Source of the DNA: Rhabdophis nuchalis
Lineage: Eukaryota; Chordata; Lepidosauria; Squamata; Natricidae
Direction of reading: 5' to 3'
Assembly: GCA_039707465.1 (NCBI GenBank)
Contig: CM077645.1
Location: 144,639,503-144,703,502, forward strand
DNA length: 64,000 bases
Shown here: in pieces, positions 32,366 through 44,890 of the stretch
Layout of the letters: each line of letters begins with the position of its first letter
How positions within the stretch are numbered: position 1 is the first letter of the stretch
Made by a program: the position numbers and the translations under genes
The notes under the pieces: generated by a model
Databases searched by the model: none
What the model was told of the DNA's origin: nothing
What the model saw: the letters and a program-made list of their open reading frames with translations, nothing else

Positions 32366-33240
32366 GCTTCATTATTTGCTTGATGTATGATTTTTGGACC
32401 TTCATGAACAACAATTTAAATAAGACATATTGTGCTGGGTTTATGGATGACGTTTGACACACCTTGTACTTTTCATTCCATCTTGAAAACAAATGCAGTC
32501 TTTACAGAGCAGGAGATCTAATTTAGAAATGACCTCTTCAAGTAAGTAAACGCAATTCTCAAAATGTACAGCAAATGGAAAGTATGAATTGGATAAATTC
32601 TATTTTAAAAAAAACAAACCAGAATGCAATTTTTTTGTTTATTGATTGAATTTAAATCCAATGTATATGCTACCCATCTGTGAGAAGAGACTTACCATAT
32701 ATCCATTGGAAAGTTGCAGGTAACAGGCCTAGGAGTGGGCTTGCAGACCTCACTGAACCAAAATTTTAAACTAACATAATTGCAAAATGTACCAGACATA
32801 TTTCTAATGTGCTGACTTGTGTGCTGCATTTTCTGCAAAGTAGGTACTTGTATATATTTGGAGCAGGAAGAATGAGATGGTGGGAAATGAGGAACTGGAA
32901 GTACCGAATGTACATGGGTGTTTGCAGAGAGTGACGGTCAGTAAGAATGTAAGAAAGAACAAGGAATGAAACTATGGAATTGGTACACCAGTAAAAAAAG
33001 AAAGAATAAGAAATGTGACTTGACATGAGAATGGTGTCCTTTGCCCAATAGCAGTCCTTGTGGGACCTGCTATGTGTCATTGGACTCATTGTAATTGTTT
33101 AACAATGTAGGTTTTGTTGTGGAATTGCATTGCTATGTTGGCTATTCATGTTCCAAATTGTTCATGAAATAAACCTCTGATCTTAAAGTAAGATTTATTG
33201 CTTGTGGTTTGTCTGTGTTCCTCCTTATTTGGATATTTTT
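32366..33240. other. intergenic, unassigned
   Basis: No domain was recognised. The stretch 32810-33190 ends with aataaa at about 33168-33173 and could be an old retrocopy or LINE 3' end, but nothing confirms it. Confidence 0.4.
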
Positions 33241-33291
33241 ATAACCGTGTCTATGGAGATTCTCAGTCATCCAGGTTATGGTTGTCCCCAA

Positions 33292-33342
33292 GTGCTTTTT
33301 CAAGAGGCAACCAGAACATCCAGTTTCCTCTTGAAAAAGCAC
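33292..33342. repeat. 16-bp perfect inverted repeat in a dispersed repeat fragment
   Basis: The arms 33292-33307 (gtgctttttcaagagg) and 33327-33342 are exact reverse complements with a 19-bp loop. The surrounding 'gagattctcagtcatccagg' is a known type of dispersed repeat. Confidence 0.8.
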
Positions 33343-34226
33343 CTTTGGATCATCACTGGATGGTTTACAATTAAAGTAATAAATATTAAAAGTATTAAAA
33401 GCAATAAATTTACCCCAGAGTGGTAAATTTTGAAGGAAAGAAGGAAAACAATAATTGTATTAAATACAAAACGACTAAACATATAAGCAGATAAATTAGC
33501 AGGCAACACTTTAAAATACTTTAGAAGGAGAGAAACTTATTCAATATGATAGAGTTCAGATAAAACTACTATTTGACAGGTATCGGAATGGGATAACTCA
33601 CCATGGTCAACTTGTTGCAGCTGTAAGAAGCAGCACCCACCCCTCTCCTAGAAAAATGAAATATTTTAGGAAATATTAAAAGACAAAATATTCCCCCTAA
33701 AAGGGAGGGGGAAACTCACCCCCCTCCCACCTTTGTCAATGGGCCATTAAGGCCTGAGCCAGTCTATTCTAGATAACAAAGATCTACCTCCTTCAGGCAG
33801 AGCCATAATACGAATCCCAAAGCCCTTTCATTACATCATCACCCAGCAACAGCTCGACCAGGCTTGGGATTCAAAAGACAGTAAGCCTACAAAGTTAGCT
33901 AAGACCCCTGCCCCCTGAGAGTCTGACCACCAATCAAAATACATTTCTTACACAGGAACAGGAGCTCCAAGGTTGAGCCCAAGAGAAAACTCACGCTCTC
34001 TCAACATCTCTTCCCTTTTTTCTTCAAGATCTTCAAGGCATATGATCTCCTTTTCCCCCAGGACCTCAAACCATGTGATCCTGCCCCCATTAAAACCATT
34101 TTTCCAAGCAGTCACCATGTTTCCAGTGTCTTTCTCCGTATTTGGAACTGACCCCAGAAGGACATTTCTTCCAACACAGCCAACTCACCATGGAACAAGT
34201 CAACAAACACAACATAGTTATATGCG
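33343..34226. other. intergenic, unassigned (possible LTR debris)
   Basis: A CT- and CCC-rich stretch at about 33640-34140 resembles the leader or LTR of a retroelement, but no TG…CA boundaries or primer site could be shown. Confidence 0.3.
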
Positions 34227-34658
34227 AGACCGCCTCCTGCCCCATACATCCCTCAGACCGATACGCTCCCACAGAGAGGGCCTCCTCAGGGTGCCGTCGG
34301 CTGGACAATGCCGACTGGCGACACCCAGGGGAAGAGCCTTCTCTGTGGCGGGCCCTTCCCTTTGGAATGACCTACCCCCTGAACTCCGCACCATCTCTGA
34401 CCTCCACCTCTTCCGCAAGTGTCTGAAGACACACCTATTCCATCTAGCCGGCCTAGCATAACCCCCATTACTGACTCTTAGATAGTTTTAAATTTGGGTT
34501 TTTTAAATTCGGTTTTTAGCGCAGGGTCTATTAGAATAAGTTTTTTAAAATTTTATATGTTTTATATGTGTTTTAACATCCCTGTGCGCCGCCCTGGGTC
34601 CGTTTGGAGAAGGGCGGGGTATAAATTTAATAAAATAAAATAAAATAAATAAATAAAA
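34227..34658 (+). mobile_element. L2 LINE 3' fragment
   Basis: The plus strand reads the L2 C-terminus ([20 protein letters not shown], then LWNDLPPELR, then KTHLFHLAGLA, ending at 34461). The 3' UTR follows (gtgcgccgccctgggtccgt, gaagggcggggtataaattt) and a TAAA tail. It is a different L2 subfamily from the (ATT)n-tailed copies. Confidence 0.85.
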
Positions 34659-35331
34659 GTTAAAAGAACTTCAATGGAACTGTGGCCAACAATAATAAAA
34701 TAAAGAAAGTCAATGCAGAAATACAAGAGTTACCATAATTTCAATGAAAATGGGGTAACCAATAATAAAAATAACAATAAAACCATACAGTGTTGAATTG
34801 TCCCACAATGAGTTGTCCTAGACCCACAAATATGGGTCTGTCTTGCAAATACATATTCAGGAGAAAGCCATGACTATTGTAGAAGAAAGATAGAATATAT
34901 GTATTGTAAATAAATAAAAGCTGGAATTAATCCAAATGTCTTAATTTCTACTTATGGTCAAGCTGAAATGTCACCCGCTTACCAGATTTATTGAAATAAT
35001 TATGGTACGTGCCTAAAAATCCAGTTTCACAAGCTTATGTTCTCTATGAGTCTGTATCATTTTTGCCTCGGTGAACACACGTTTGGCATTTTGTAAACAT
35101 GTTGTGAGCATTCTTGCTCAATGACTCCTAGAGGCCAATTTGCCCAAATTATCTGCCAGAAGTTACAAAGTTATACCAGAATTCTATTTGCTAGACTCTT
35201 CCTACTACCCAGGTTTATGTTTATCATATTTCCTGATAAGGGTACAAACAAGCAAAAGAGCACTGGACTGTTACATGATTATTTATATGTATAAACACAT
35301 TTATATTTTTTAGAAGTTTTATGTTCTATAG
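34659..35331. other. intergenic, nothing recognised
   Basis: AT-rich, no coding or repeat signal. Confidence 0.6.
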
Positions 35332-35476
35332 CAGGGCTCTCCAACCTTTGCAACTTTAAGTCTGAAGTCCTTCAGCTCCCAGACTTCTCCAGCCAGCAAA
35401 GCTCTCCAAAGCTGGCTGGAGAAGTCTGGGAGCTGAAGTCCTTCAGACTTAAAGTTGCAAAGGTTGGAGACCCCTG
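35332..35476. mobile_element. hAT palindromic MITE, 145 bp
   Basis: The ends cagggctctccaacctttgc and gcaaaggttggagacccctg are inverted. Exact 8-bp duplications TTCTATAG lie at 35324-35331 and 35477-35484. The centre is a long stem (agctggctggagaagtctgg). Confidence 0.92.
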
Positions 35477-35665
35477 TTCTATAGTACTTGGAGGTGAAAT
35501 GAATTGGAAATAAAAGTCATGCTGGTCACTTTCAGCATTGCAGGATTTCATTTTGGGGAATGAGATTGGACTGGGAAAAGTCATTTAGGAATATGAATAT
35601 CCCTAGAAGATAAGTTAGGGTCCTGGTTCTAAAATTTGTCACATATTTTATGTTGTATGTACTAC

Positions 35666-36090
35666 AGGTAGCCCTCGACTTACAACCTGAATGGAATTTA
35701 TCCAAACTCAAACATCAATTATCAACTCAAACAATTAGTATTCATTTAGTGACCATTTGAAGTTATAACAGCACTGAAATAACGGATGCATGACCATTTT
35801 TGAAACAACTGTTGCAGCATCCCCATGGGCATGTGATTCGGATACTTGGCAACTGGCATGTATTTATTATGGTTGCAATGTGCTGGAATTATGTGACCAC
35901 CTTTTGCAACCTTCTCACAATCAAGTCAATGGGGAACCCAGATTCACTTAATAACCATGTTGCTAACTGTTTAACACCTGCAGTGATTCACTTAACAACT
36001 GTGGCAAGAAAGATTGTAAAATAGAGCAAAACTCACTTCGCAACTGTCTTGCTTAGCAATTGGCCTCAATTGTGATTGTAAATTGTACTG
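35666..36090 (+). repeat. GACTTACAA inverted-repeat family copy with inserted filler
   Basis: It starts aggtagccctcgacttacaa and follows the 26691 copy, except for about 50 extra bases at 35697-35745 that resemble 36566-36609. Confidence 0.75.
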
Positions 36091-36479
36091 TTATGTGTTA
36101 ACATCTAAAACAGCTTGATGGCTAATGATGCTATAATCCCCTCCATGGATACCCCCTGTTATGGAGGAGGGGCTTACGATGCTCTCATAAGATTGAGAGT
36201 TATGCTGGTCATAGTGTATTTTACCAAAAGGGTCACCATGTCAGACAGGTGTCAGCAGAAGAATCAGTTTGATTGTATCCATCAACCAATTTAATATGGT
36301 GAGAGAACAGAAGAAGCATCATACCTGATTAGTTGGCACCAAGGTCAACAAGGATGTTTAGAATTTCTGGGCACCTGTTGATAAAAGTATCCAGGAGCTA
36401 TGACTGGGCAACTAGGGCTTAGCCCTGTAGGTTTACTGGAAGAAAAACAAACATAGAAAAGACAAAAGTATAACATTTT

Positions 36480-36900
36480 TGAAAAATGCACTATTATGGC
36501 CTGTTGATATTAATCGGAACCAACAAAGCAGAATTACTTAAATCAAATGTTGGAACTTTGGAAAAGAATTTATCCAAACTCAAACATCACTGAACAACAA
36601 TTAGTATTCAAAGTAAATACATTTATCAGAAATAAAATATTTAGGCATGCAGAACTAAAGGGGTTCATAAAAATTGTAAAAGAGAAAGACCCCCAAACAA
36701 TAGTAGAAAAAGTAAAAGAAAGTCAGATAACAAGTAATTTAAATATAAATAGTTGATATTAACAACAGAAATGATAACCTAGTAGAAGTAATAATAATAA
36801 CACAACTAGTACAGGTCAGCAAGGAAATGACAGGTCTACAAATGGGAGCAGATGGCAAGAAAATTAAAGGCATCAGGGTAAAAGCAGAACTACTTAATTC
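36480..36900 (+). mobile_element. R4/Dong-like LINE N-terminal remnant
   Basis: The frame 36547-36756 reads MLELWKRIYPNSNITEQQLV then RNKIFRHAELKGF. I read it as the 5' part of the R4-like element whose reverse transcriptase is at 39300-41390, now split by a CR1. The assignment rests on motif memory. Confidence 0.4.
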
Positions 36901-36904
36901 ATTA

Positions 36905-38610
36905 TTGTGTCTGTATTTAAGCAAAAGGGGGGGAAAAATAGCCCAACCTATGAAAATAGAACAGGTAAACAAGTCAAAATAGACAAGGAATTAATAAAAG
37001 AATACGTATCCATGAATGAATACAAGTTACCTGAACCAAATGGTTTGAATCGCAGGATTGTTGGTCGATGTAATCTCGAAACCTCTGAATGCAATATTTC
37101 AAAGCTCTTATAGCATGGGAACTATCAGATGACTGGGAAAGAGCTGGTGTGGTTCCAATCTACAAAAGGTGGTGGTGGGAACGGATCTAGAAAATTATAG
37201 GCTAGTCAGCTTGACATCAATACCTGGAAAATCCTAGAAAAATTAGTCAAGTGGAGGACTGTGAGCACTTAATTAACAAAAAATTAACAAGGTGATTACT
37301 AGAAGCCAGCATGAGCTTGTTAAAAACAGATCATTCCAGACAAACCTTTGTCTTCTTTGATAAAATGACTAAATTAGTGGGCTAATAAAATGCTGTGAAC
37401 ATAGTGTACTTGGATTTCAGTAAGACATTTGACAAAATAGACAACACCCTACTTCTTGGTAATATAGAAAATGTGGGATAGACAGTATCACTAGCAGATG
37501 GATTTGCTATTTGCTGACCAACTGTACCCATTATGCAGTCTTCAAAAGAACTACATCTATGTGGAAGGAAGCTTTGCTGGCTGGCGAATTGTGGGAGTTG
37601 AAGTCCACCAGGCTTAAAGTTACTAAGGTTAGAGACCCCTAATCTAGATGAGGCAATAGAGGAGGAACTCATCAAATTTGCAGATGACACCAAGCTAGGG
37701 TGATTTCCTAACAGTTTGTAAGATAAGCTCAAGATTTAGAAGAATCTTGACAGACTTGAGCTTTGTGCTCTATTGAACAGTTCAACAGTGAGAAAGCTAA
37801 GAAAGGCAAGAAAAACAAAATGCATAGTACAGAATAGTTGGTACCTGGCTGAACAGTAGAAACAGAGAGCAATCTAGATGATCCTACTGGAGTACCACTT
37901 AAGCCAGCAATGCGCTGCAGGTGCCAAAAAAGCCAATAGTATCAAGATCAAGCGAAATGATGATGTTACTTTATACCACACTTCTGAGACCACACTTGGA
38001 ACATTGGGTACAGTTCTGGTCACCACAATATAAAAAAGATTCTGTGATATATAGAATATAGAATAACTTTCTTGTCACTTTGAATGTACACTAATAGGCA
38101 TACATTAAAATTAAACAAAGAGAAAGAGTAACAACACAGTCTAGTTTGGATGTATACATGCACATGGCGGGGAAAAAACCCTAGAAAGTGTGCAGAAAAG
38201 AGCAACAAATATGCTAAAGTATCTAGACACTAAATTGTATGAGTAACAGATGAAGGAGCTAAGTACAGTATGTCTGACCTCTCAAAGAGAAGGGGATTAG
38301 GGAGGATATGATAGCTGTATTCCAGTACTCTGTGAGGGACTGTCACAGAGAAGAAGGGATTGATTTATTCTCCAAAGTACCAGAGGGCAGGACAAGACGT
38401 AATGGGTGAAAGGTTATTAAAGACTTAGAAGCAAGGAGAAATTTCCTGACAGTGAGAACAATTAATCAATGGAATAGCTTGCCTCCTGGAGTCGTAGAAT
38501 AGATTGGACAATCATTTGATTGGGATGGTATTATGTGCCCTCCCTTGAACAAGGGATTTGGATTAGAAGACCTCCAAGGTCCCTTCCATCCCTATGATTT
38601 TATGTTCTAT
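36905..38610 (+). mobile_element. CR1 LINE remnant (RT to 3' end)
   Basis: The order of broken motifs is CR1: GVVPIYKRW-like, 'FLYFSKTFDKID'-like at 37410, a degenerate ADDTKL at 37680, a C-terminal block at 37850-38480 and the 3' end agaagacctccaaggtccct at 38570. It contains a hAT end fragment (37565-37645) and an unrelated insertion at about 38048-38190. Confidence 0.7.
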
Positions 38611-38778
38611 GTTCCATGCTCCTTTGAGAAGAAGAATTAAAAATGAAAGTTATGGCACATAATCACCAACAGAAAGACAAAGCCAGTATTGAAAAAGTAC
38701 CCCCCTCCAAAAAAAACCCCACTGGCGCCTATAATAAGGATGTGAATAAGATGCTTGCAAAGATTAAGATAACATCTA

Positions 38779-39029
38779 CCCTGTTTCCCTGAAAATATTT
38801 CCTCCCCGAATAATAAGCCCAATTGGGCTTTTGTGTATGCATGTACTAAAACCAACCCACTCCCGAAAATAAGCCCTCCCTGAAAATATTGCGCAACTGC
38901 AGCAGCCATGATGTCACCATGCTCACCACCTCCTGCACCTCAAAAATAAAAAGACCTCCCCAAAAATAAGGTCAAGCGCTTATTTCAGGATTCAAAAGAA
39001 AATAATGTCTTATTTTCGAGGAAACATGG
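38779..39029. mobile_element. mariner-type MITE, 251 bp
   Basis: The left end ccctgtttccctgaaaata and the right end (reverse complement ccatgtttcctcgaaaata) are inverted repeats flanked by TA (38777-38778 and 39030-39031). Confidence 0.85.
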
Positions 39030-39299
39030 TATCAGGCAGACCTATCAGTTTAGCTGCAGTACAGCAGTGGAGGTTACAGAAGAACTGGGTATTGAAATAG
39101 AAAAGCAAGAGCAAAACGTAAGCCACACAGAGTTGCCTCAATTTTGAGATGGGCAACAAATAAAGTTTATAAATAAATATTTAATTCTCAAATGGAAGAT
39201 CAGACTGGAGGTAAGATAAATTAATTTATCTGCAAATTAATTTAAACAACATGAAAGAACAAAAACATAAGAATGTAAGGATCAACATAATGAAAAATA

Positions 39300-41390
39300 C
39301 TGGCTTAGCACCAGAAAAATGGAAGAAGCTTTGGAATTCATAAAGAATCAAATAGTAGTAGTAGCTAGGAAAATTGAGTGCTATGAGTCATGAGACATCC
39401 AATTTATTTGCTATTTCAATCAGATAGAAATAGCAATAGAAATTCTGAATCTTGAAAATCAAAAAGGAAACAATCAAGTTTTTGTGAGAAATTCAGAAAG
39501 GCTATAATACAAATGCTGGATGGATAAATGAATTTGAATATGAATTTAGTGAAAACCAAATGGAACAATTAATCACAAAAGCAGAAATGATTAAAACTTG
39601 AGTGAAATGAATTAAAATCTGAACATCTGGAAATGATCAGTTGCATGACTTTTGTTTCAAACATCTGACTAGCTTACATCCAATTATAGCTAAATAACTT
39701 AATGAAGTATTGCATGAAGTAGTCCAACGACTGGTTAATAAGTGTCAGAATTTATCTGATTCAAGAAGTCCTAAAGAAAAGGACACTAAAGGAAACTATA
39801 TTTGATAACATGCATGCTTAAAATGTTTAAATAACGTGCATAATAGTGGACAACATCTAAGATTATTTGGAAGAAAAAATATCATTAAAGTAAATTGGAA
39901 AAGAAATAAAAGGAAAGGCAGAAGTACAAAACATTAACTTTTGGTTGATGAAATGGTTTTGGAGAATTGCAAAAGTCAAAAAACCAATTTTAATATGGCC
40001 TGGAAATTTTATAAAAAGGAGTTTGATTCATTACACATAGTTGGGAGTATCAAATGTTTGAAATAACTAGGGTCAATAAAAACATTAAGCTGTTTATAGG
40101 AAAAATAATAAGGCAATCGAAGGTGGTTGGAAATGAAAAATGTCAAGATTAGGAGAGACGTCTTCCAGGGTGACTCATGATCTTTCTTATTTGCCATTGC
40201 TATGATTCCACTTTTTCCCCCAAATCATTTTTATTTTATTTTCTAGTAATAGACATACATAATTTGTGGACATTGCATTGACTAGGTCAAATCTTTTTTA
40301 GACAACATTAACAACAACAACAGACTGGCTGAACTGGAAAACTTTGACTGGAAAAAGAATTGGAAAAAATCATGAAATACTGCAACCTGGCCATCAAAAC
40401 TACCCAATTATGGATGAAACATGTAACAGTAATACCCATTGTCATCGCTATTCAGAACACCGTATATTTTAAGAAGGTACTTAGTGGATACATAGGACGC
40501 TGGCAGCAGCCCATAACAACCATTAGCACTAGTCAATGGTATTTGTGATGCATTTATAAATGTTCAGTTGGCTGAGTTTCATGTTTAATGAATAAAGTAA
40601 ATAATAATAATATCAACAACAACAATCATCATCATCATCATAATCTAACAGCAAATGGGGAGAACATTGGTGAAGTCAACATCAGACAAGTAATCTTCCA
40701 GGGGGACTCATTTTCACCACTACTGTTCAACATTGCATTAATTCCAGTGACAATAATCCTACGAAACACAAAATTGGGATACCAAATCTCATACCAACAT
40801 GGCAAGATAAATCATCTACTATATATGGATGACTTAAAAACATATGCAAAAAGCCCCACTGAACTTAAATCAATACTCAACACAGTTCAACTGTTCAGCA
40901 GTGACGTCAAAATGAACTTTGGACTTGAAAAATATGCTATATTATCCATGCAGCGAGAAAAATTTGAAAAAAATAAAAGGAATAGAACTGGGAAATGGAA
41001 GCATAGTGAAAACATTAGCAAAGGATGGCAGTTACAAATGCCTATATTTGAGGCAGATAACATCTTGATTGGAAAAGTCAAAGTGTCAATGCAAAAGGAG
41101 GCTTCGCAAAATATTAAAATCAAAGCTGAATGCTGGAAACATAATTAAAGCCATTAATACATGGGAAATTCCAGCGATACAATACTCAGCTGGAATCATC
41201 AACTGTATATCAGCTAAACTGGATAACTTGGACCGGAAAACGTGCAAACTTTTGAATACGTATCACGCTTTATATCCACAAATTGACATTGGACGGGTTG
41301 TGCCTGCCATGAAAAATAGGGGGCAGAGGGCAATTGCAAATCCATTAAACTGTAGAAGAAAAATGAAGTTTGAATGATTATGTTAACCAA
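39300..41390 (+). mobile_element. R4/Dong-like LINE reverse-transcriptase remnant
   Basis: Frames at 40588-41148 and 41069-41377 carry IFQGDSFSPLLFNIALIPV, the active-site motif LLYMDDLKTYAK, SDVKMNFGLEK, NAGNIIKAINTWEIPAIQYS and LDNLDRKTCKLLN. These are typical of R4/Dong. Upstream, 39580-39720 reads an SPGNDQLHDFCFKHLTSLHP-like block with stops. The element is dead (several frameshifts). Confidence 0.7.
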
Positions 41391-41721
41391 AGTACAGAAA
41401 AATTGCTAGACTGTGGAAACGGAGGACATATTTTAAAGTTATTGGTTAATGGCTGACAGCTTCCCATAAAAGGGGCTGCGAAGTGGAAGTTGGATGTTGG
41501 TTTATAGTGTGCTCTTATCTTGAAAAAATAGCATTGCTGGAATCTGGCTCCTGGTCTGTTCTCCATGCTCAATGTTGCATTGGTGATGAAGGTGGGATTT
41601 CTGGGTTTGGAGCCAACCCTGAGAACTGCTAATTGAGAGGTTGCAAAGATTAAGGGGCATGCATGAGTGGCATGCAGTGTTTCGGAAGAAATGTAAAGCT
41701 TTTCATTTGGCATACTTTTTA

Positions 41722-42560
41722 TTAATGTGACTTTTGCTGTTGTATGCACTCTGATAATTTTTCTAAACTTGGCTCATACTTTGTAAGCATAAGAGCAATA
41801 CATGCAGCCTTCAGGTCATCTGTACATTTGTTTCTGGTGTCAGATTTGATATAATTCAAAGCTGAAAACAACTCACAAGTATAAGATGATCCAAACAAAG
41901 TAAGGAAAGCAACCCCAAGGGCTTTCATTGAATTAAAATTATTTGGCAAAGAATTCCACGCTTTAAGGATTTCAATTTCAGAAGTAGAGGTAACTGTGTC
42001 AGAACTAACTGCACTGTCCCTTTCCATCTTCTCAAGTGTTTCCCGCAGGTCACATAATTTATTTTTCCACATGGAGTTTTCTTGAAATTCCAATAGCTTC
42101 ATTTCCAAATTTCCTAAATCTAACCAGTGTAAGCAGGAAAGATCAAGTTCTTTAAATTTGGCTTTATCTGGAGAAGTAAGAAAACACAGGGTTGTCTCCA
42201 ACTTAACAGAACTGTAAAAATTTGTTACCAAAATTCACCTTTGCAGCGGCTCCAATGCTAGAAAATTCCTTGTAGGCTTCCTGATGGCTTGTAGGATTAT
42301 CTGCAAATGTTGTAGAATTTTCTAAATGCATTTTTAGATTTGGAAAATATTTCAGCTGCCCACTTTCAAGGTCTCTTTCAAAAATCTTCAGTTTTCCCTC
42401 AAATGTTTTGATATCACAAAACACATTTTCTGCTGTTTTTCCCAAAACCTTGTAGTTGTTTGTTCAGTACTCATAATAACTGTCCTTCAGTACTATACCT
42501 ATCTCAGCAGGGATGTCATTGGGTAACAGACAATGGTACACCAACAATCATTTGTCAACA
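41722..42560 (-). pseudogene. fossil hAT transposase (C-terminal half)
   Basis: Two overlapping minus-strand frames (42203-42445 and 41722-42231) join through one frameshift near 42225. The first reads GKTAENVFCDIKTFEGKLKI then QLKYFPNLKMHLENS. The second ends in a hAT dimerisation motif: LGVAFLTLFGSSYTCELFSA, LNYIKSDTRNKCTDD. It resembles the hAT-derived GTF2IRD2/ZBED-like group. The zinc finger and DDE start are not visible. The frameshift and a residue missing in CE-SLFS suggest a dead copy. Confidence 0.65.
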
Positions 42561-43604
42561 TCAGATGCAGGTTCTTAAAACTTAATGCATGATCAGGTTT
42601 CCTAATAAAATGTGCCATGAACCCCAATTCCTACTACTGAATCTAGGGTACAATGTTCCTTTGTTCTTTAAACCTCACATCTTGGGCTCTAGTTCCACCA
42701 GTCCCTTCCAAATCAGGACAACCCACACCCCTATTTTCACTCTTACACAAAGGACTAATGTTACCACTGTTGAGGATTAATTCCCTGTTAAAGTTGTCCA
42801 AATTGGTGATAATCACTTCATCTGAATCTCTCAGATTAACCGTAAAATATAAGTGTGTTGCTGCCCTTGATTTTCCACTATTCAGCTTTATAGGGTGTAC
42901 CCAGGTTTTAGTATTCTTCAAAACAAAGCATTGCCTTTTTCCAAATTACAAATGCCCAACCTATCCTGCCTTCCCACATAAAGGAGTTGTCCCATTATTT
43001 CCATGGTCCATTTTCAGCAATAGAAATGTTTGTTAAGGTGCAGTTTTCCAAACCATACATAATAGCATTCAAATATGTTAGCACCACAAATTGATGTAAT
43101 GGTAGAGATTCAAAGACAAGCTTGATTCCTGAGTAGTATACCCACAAGTTCATTATCAGCCTTCCAAATAGGCCAAAATCAGACAGAAAAACAAGTTGAG
43201 CCAAATTCTACTTTATTGTAGAGCTACATTAGCAGAATCTTGCAAATCTGAAAATACAAAAAATTTATAGTGTCTTTTGTCACCTGAAAAGCTTGGGTGG
43301 ATCCTGCTTCTTCTCTTCTGTTATTTAGCTGTGGACTTTCCCCCCTTTCATATGTTTGTTTCCTAGCATCATCTCTTCCCCTGGTCTCTCAAGGCCATTA
43401 CCACATACCACTACAGTTGGCTTCACAACCATACAAGTGACTTTCTTCCAGGATGTTTAGATAAACTTCTCAGTCTAACTGCCTGGCAGTCTGCCATCAA
43501 AATACTTAACCATCTAAATGCTTTTCATCTCCTTTTCTGTATTCTTACCTAAATTCTACAACATGAAAATAAGCTTACGGCATTTAGGAGGAAGACCAGA
43601 AAGG
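42561..43604. other. intergenic, unassigned
   Basis: No confident gene. A minus frame at 42995-43204 (GIKLVFESLPLHQFV) faintly recalls DIRS-type retroelements. Confidence 0.35.
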
Positions 43605-43770
43605 AAAGGTACAGCTTACAACCATTTGTTCAACATTCAGATAGCCCAGCACTGAAAAAATGGACACACAATCAGTTCCCAAAGTTCTGGCCATTGTACC
43701 TTGCAGTCATGTGATCACAATCCAGGTGATCATGATACTCAACTCATGACTTCTGCTTTGCACAGCACCG
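43605..43770 (+). repeat. diverged GACTTACAA-family copy
   Basis: gcttacaaccatttgttcaa, then gcactgaaaaaatggac and gtcatgtgatcacaatccag follow the family order but with many changes. Confidence 0.45.
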
Positions 43771-44693
43771 AGGACATGTGATTATCATTTCTCACCTTCC
43801 CTGCAGGAAACCAAAATCCCACTGCAGGAAAGATCTCAAATTGCTCCAGTATCACTCACACCTGAAGTATCTTACGGCCCACATGAAGTTGGCCTTCCCC
43901 AACTCATACCCGACCTTTACTGGGACTCCCACACTTTTTTTATAGTTTGTTACAACCTCCATGTCTTGCCGTTGTGACAGCTACCGGGTCAGTTGAGGTT
44001 GCCATCACTGAGAGGCTAAGCCAATTTTGTTGTATATATGATGTACGATAACAATGAAGGCTATTATTATGACAACTGTATTGATAGGTAGTTAAATTCT
44101 TAAGTCACACATCCTCAATTCTAAAATTGAGTTGAATAGTAGTCAGAACAATCTTCTCATTAGCCAGACATTATCCACTTCATTGATGCTAAAATATGGT
44201 TCCTATCATGTGGGAAAAGGGCCCAAATTAAAACTACCAAGCTACCATAAACTGCAAGTGTGAACAGAGGAATGATGGAAAGTTGCCTTGCCAAAATTTT
44301 CCAACTGTTTCTTCATCCATGGGGAAACAGGATGGAATCCTACATTTTGGAGCTTCAAAATTCTAGCCAGTGGATGAAAAAACTAGTGCTGCCCTTTTGG
44401 TACTAAGACTTTTGGGGTACAACTATCACTTGGGAATCATTTGGCTGAAAAAAATGCAGTAGTTTTATCATAAATATATATTTAATACCAAATTTATTTT
44501 AGTTTAGATTTTATATCATTTGAGAACTTTGGTGACCTACAGTTTCCATAGTAAAAGTGCTGAATATTTAGTAAATATGCACATATAGCAGTACTGTAGT
44601 GAATCTTTATGAAATTTTATAGCTGTTTCAAGACCTTATATTTTTCAAAACAAATGTATTGCAATAGGCATAGGAAACAAGCTGTGAAAAATT

Positions 44694-44890
44694 GAAGGAC
44701 AGGACATAGATTAGGAAGAATTAGGTTCAAAATCCCACTCCGCACAGAATTCACTGGGAGATTTGGGGCCAATCATCTCTTTCAGCACAATCTACCTCAC
44801 AGGGTTGTTCATGGGATATTATGAAATGTGATCCTTGCACTTTGGCTTGAGTTCCCAGAGAAAAGACAGGGTATAAAGGCAATAAATAAA
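44694..44890 (+). mobile_element. tRNA-type SINE fragment (third SINE family)
   Basis: The order is ggttcaaaatcccactccgc, ctacctcacagggttgttca and gggtataaaggcaataaata. Confidence 0.6.

Noticed and set aside
33640..34140. Possible LTR upstream of the L2 fragment
   Set aside because: No TG…CA ends, target duplication, primer-binding site or second LTR could be shown.
40588..41377. Reverse-transcriptase frames as a possible domesticated gene
   Set aside because: The frames are shifted against each other, the upstream part has stops, and the region is a decayed R4-like LINE.
42995..43204. Possible DIRS-type reverse transcriptase fragment
   Set aside because: The resemblance is limited to one short stretch, which is too weak to call.
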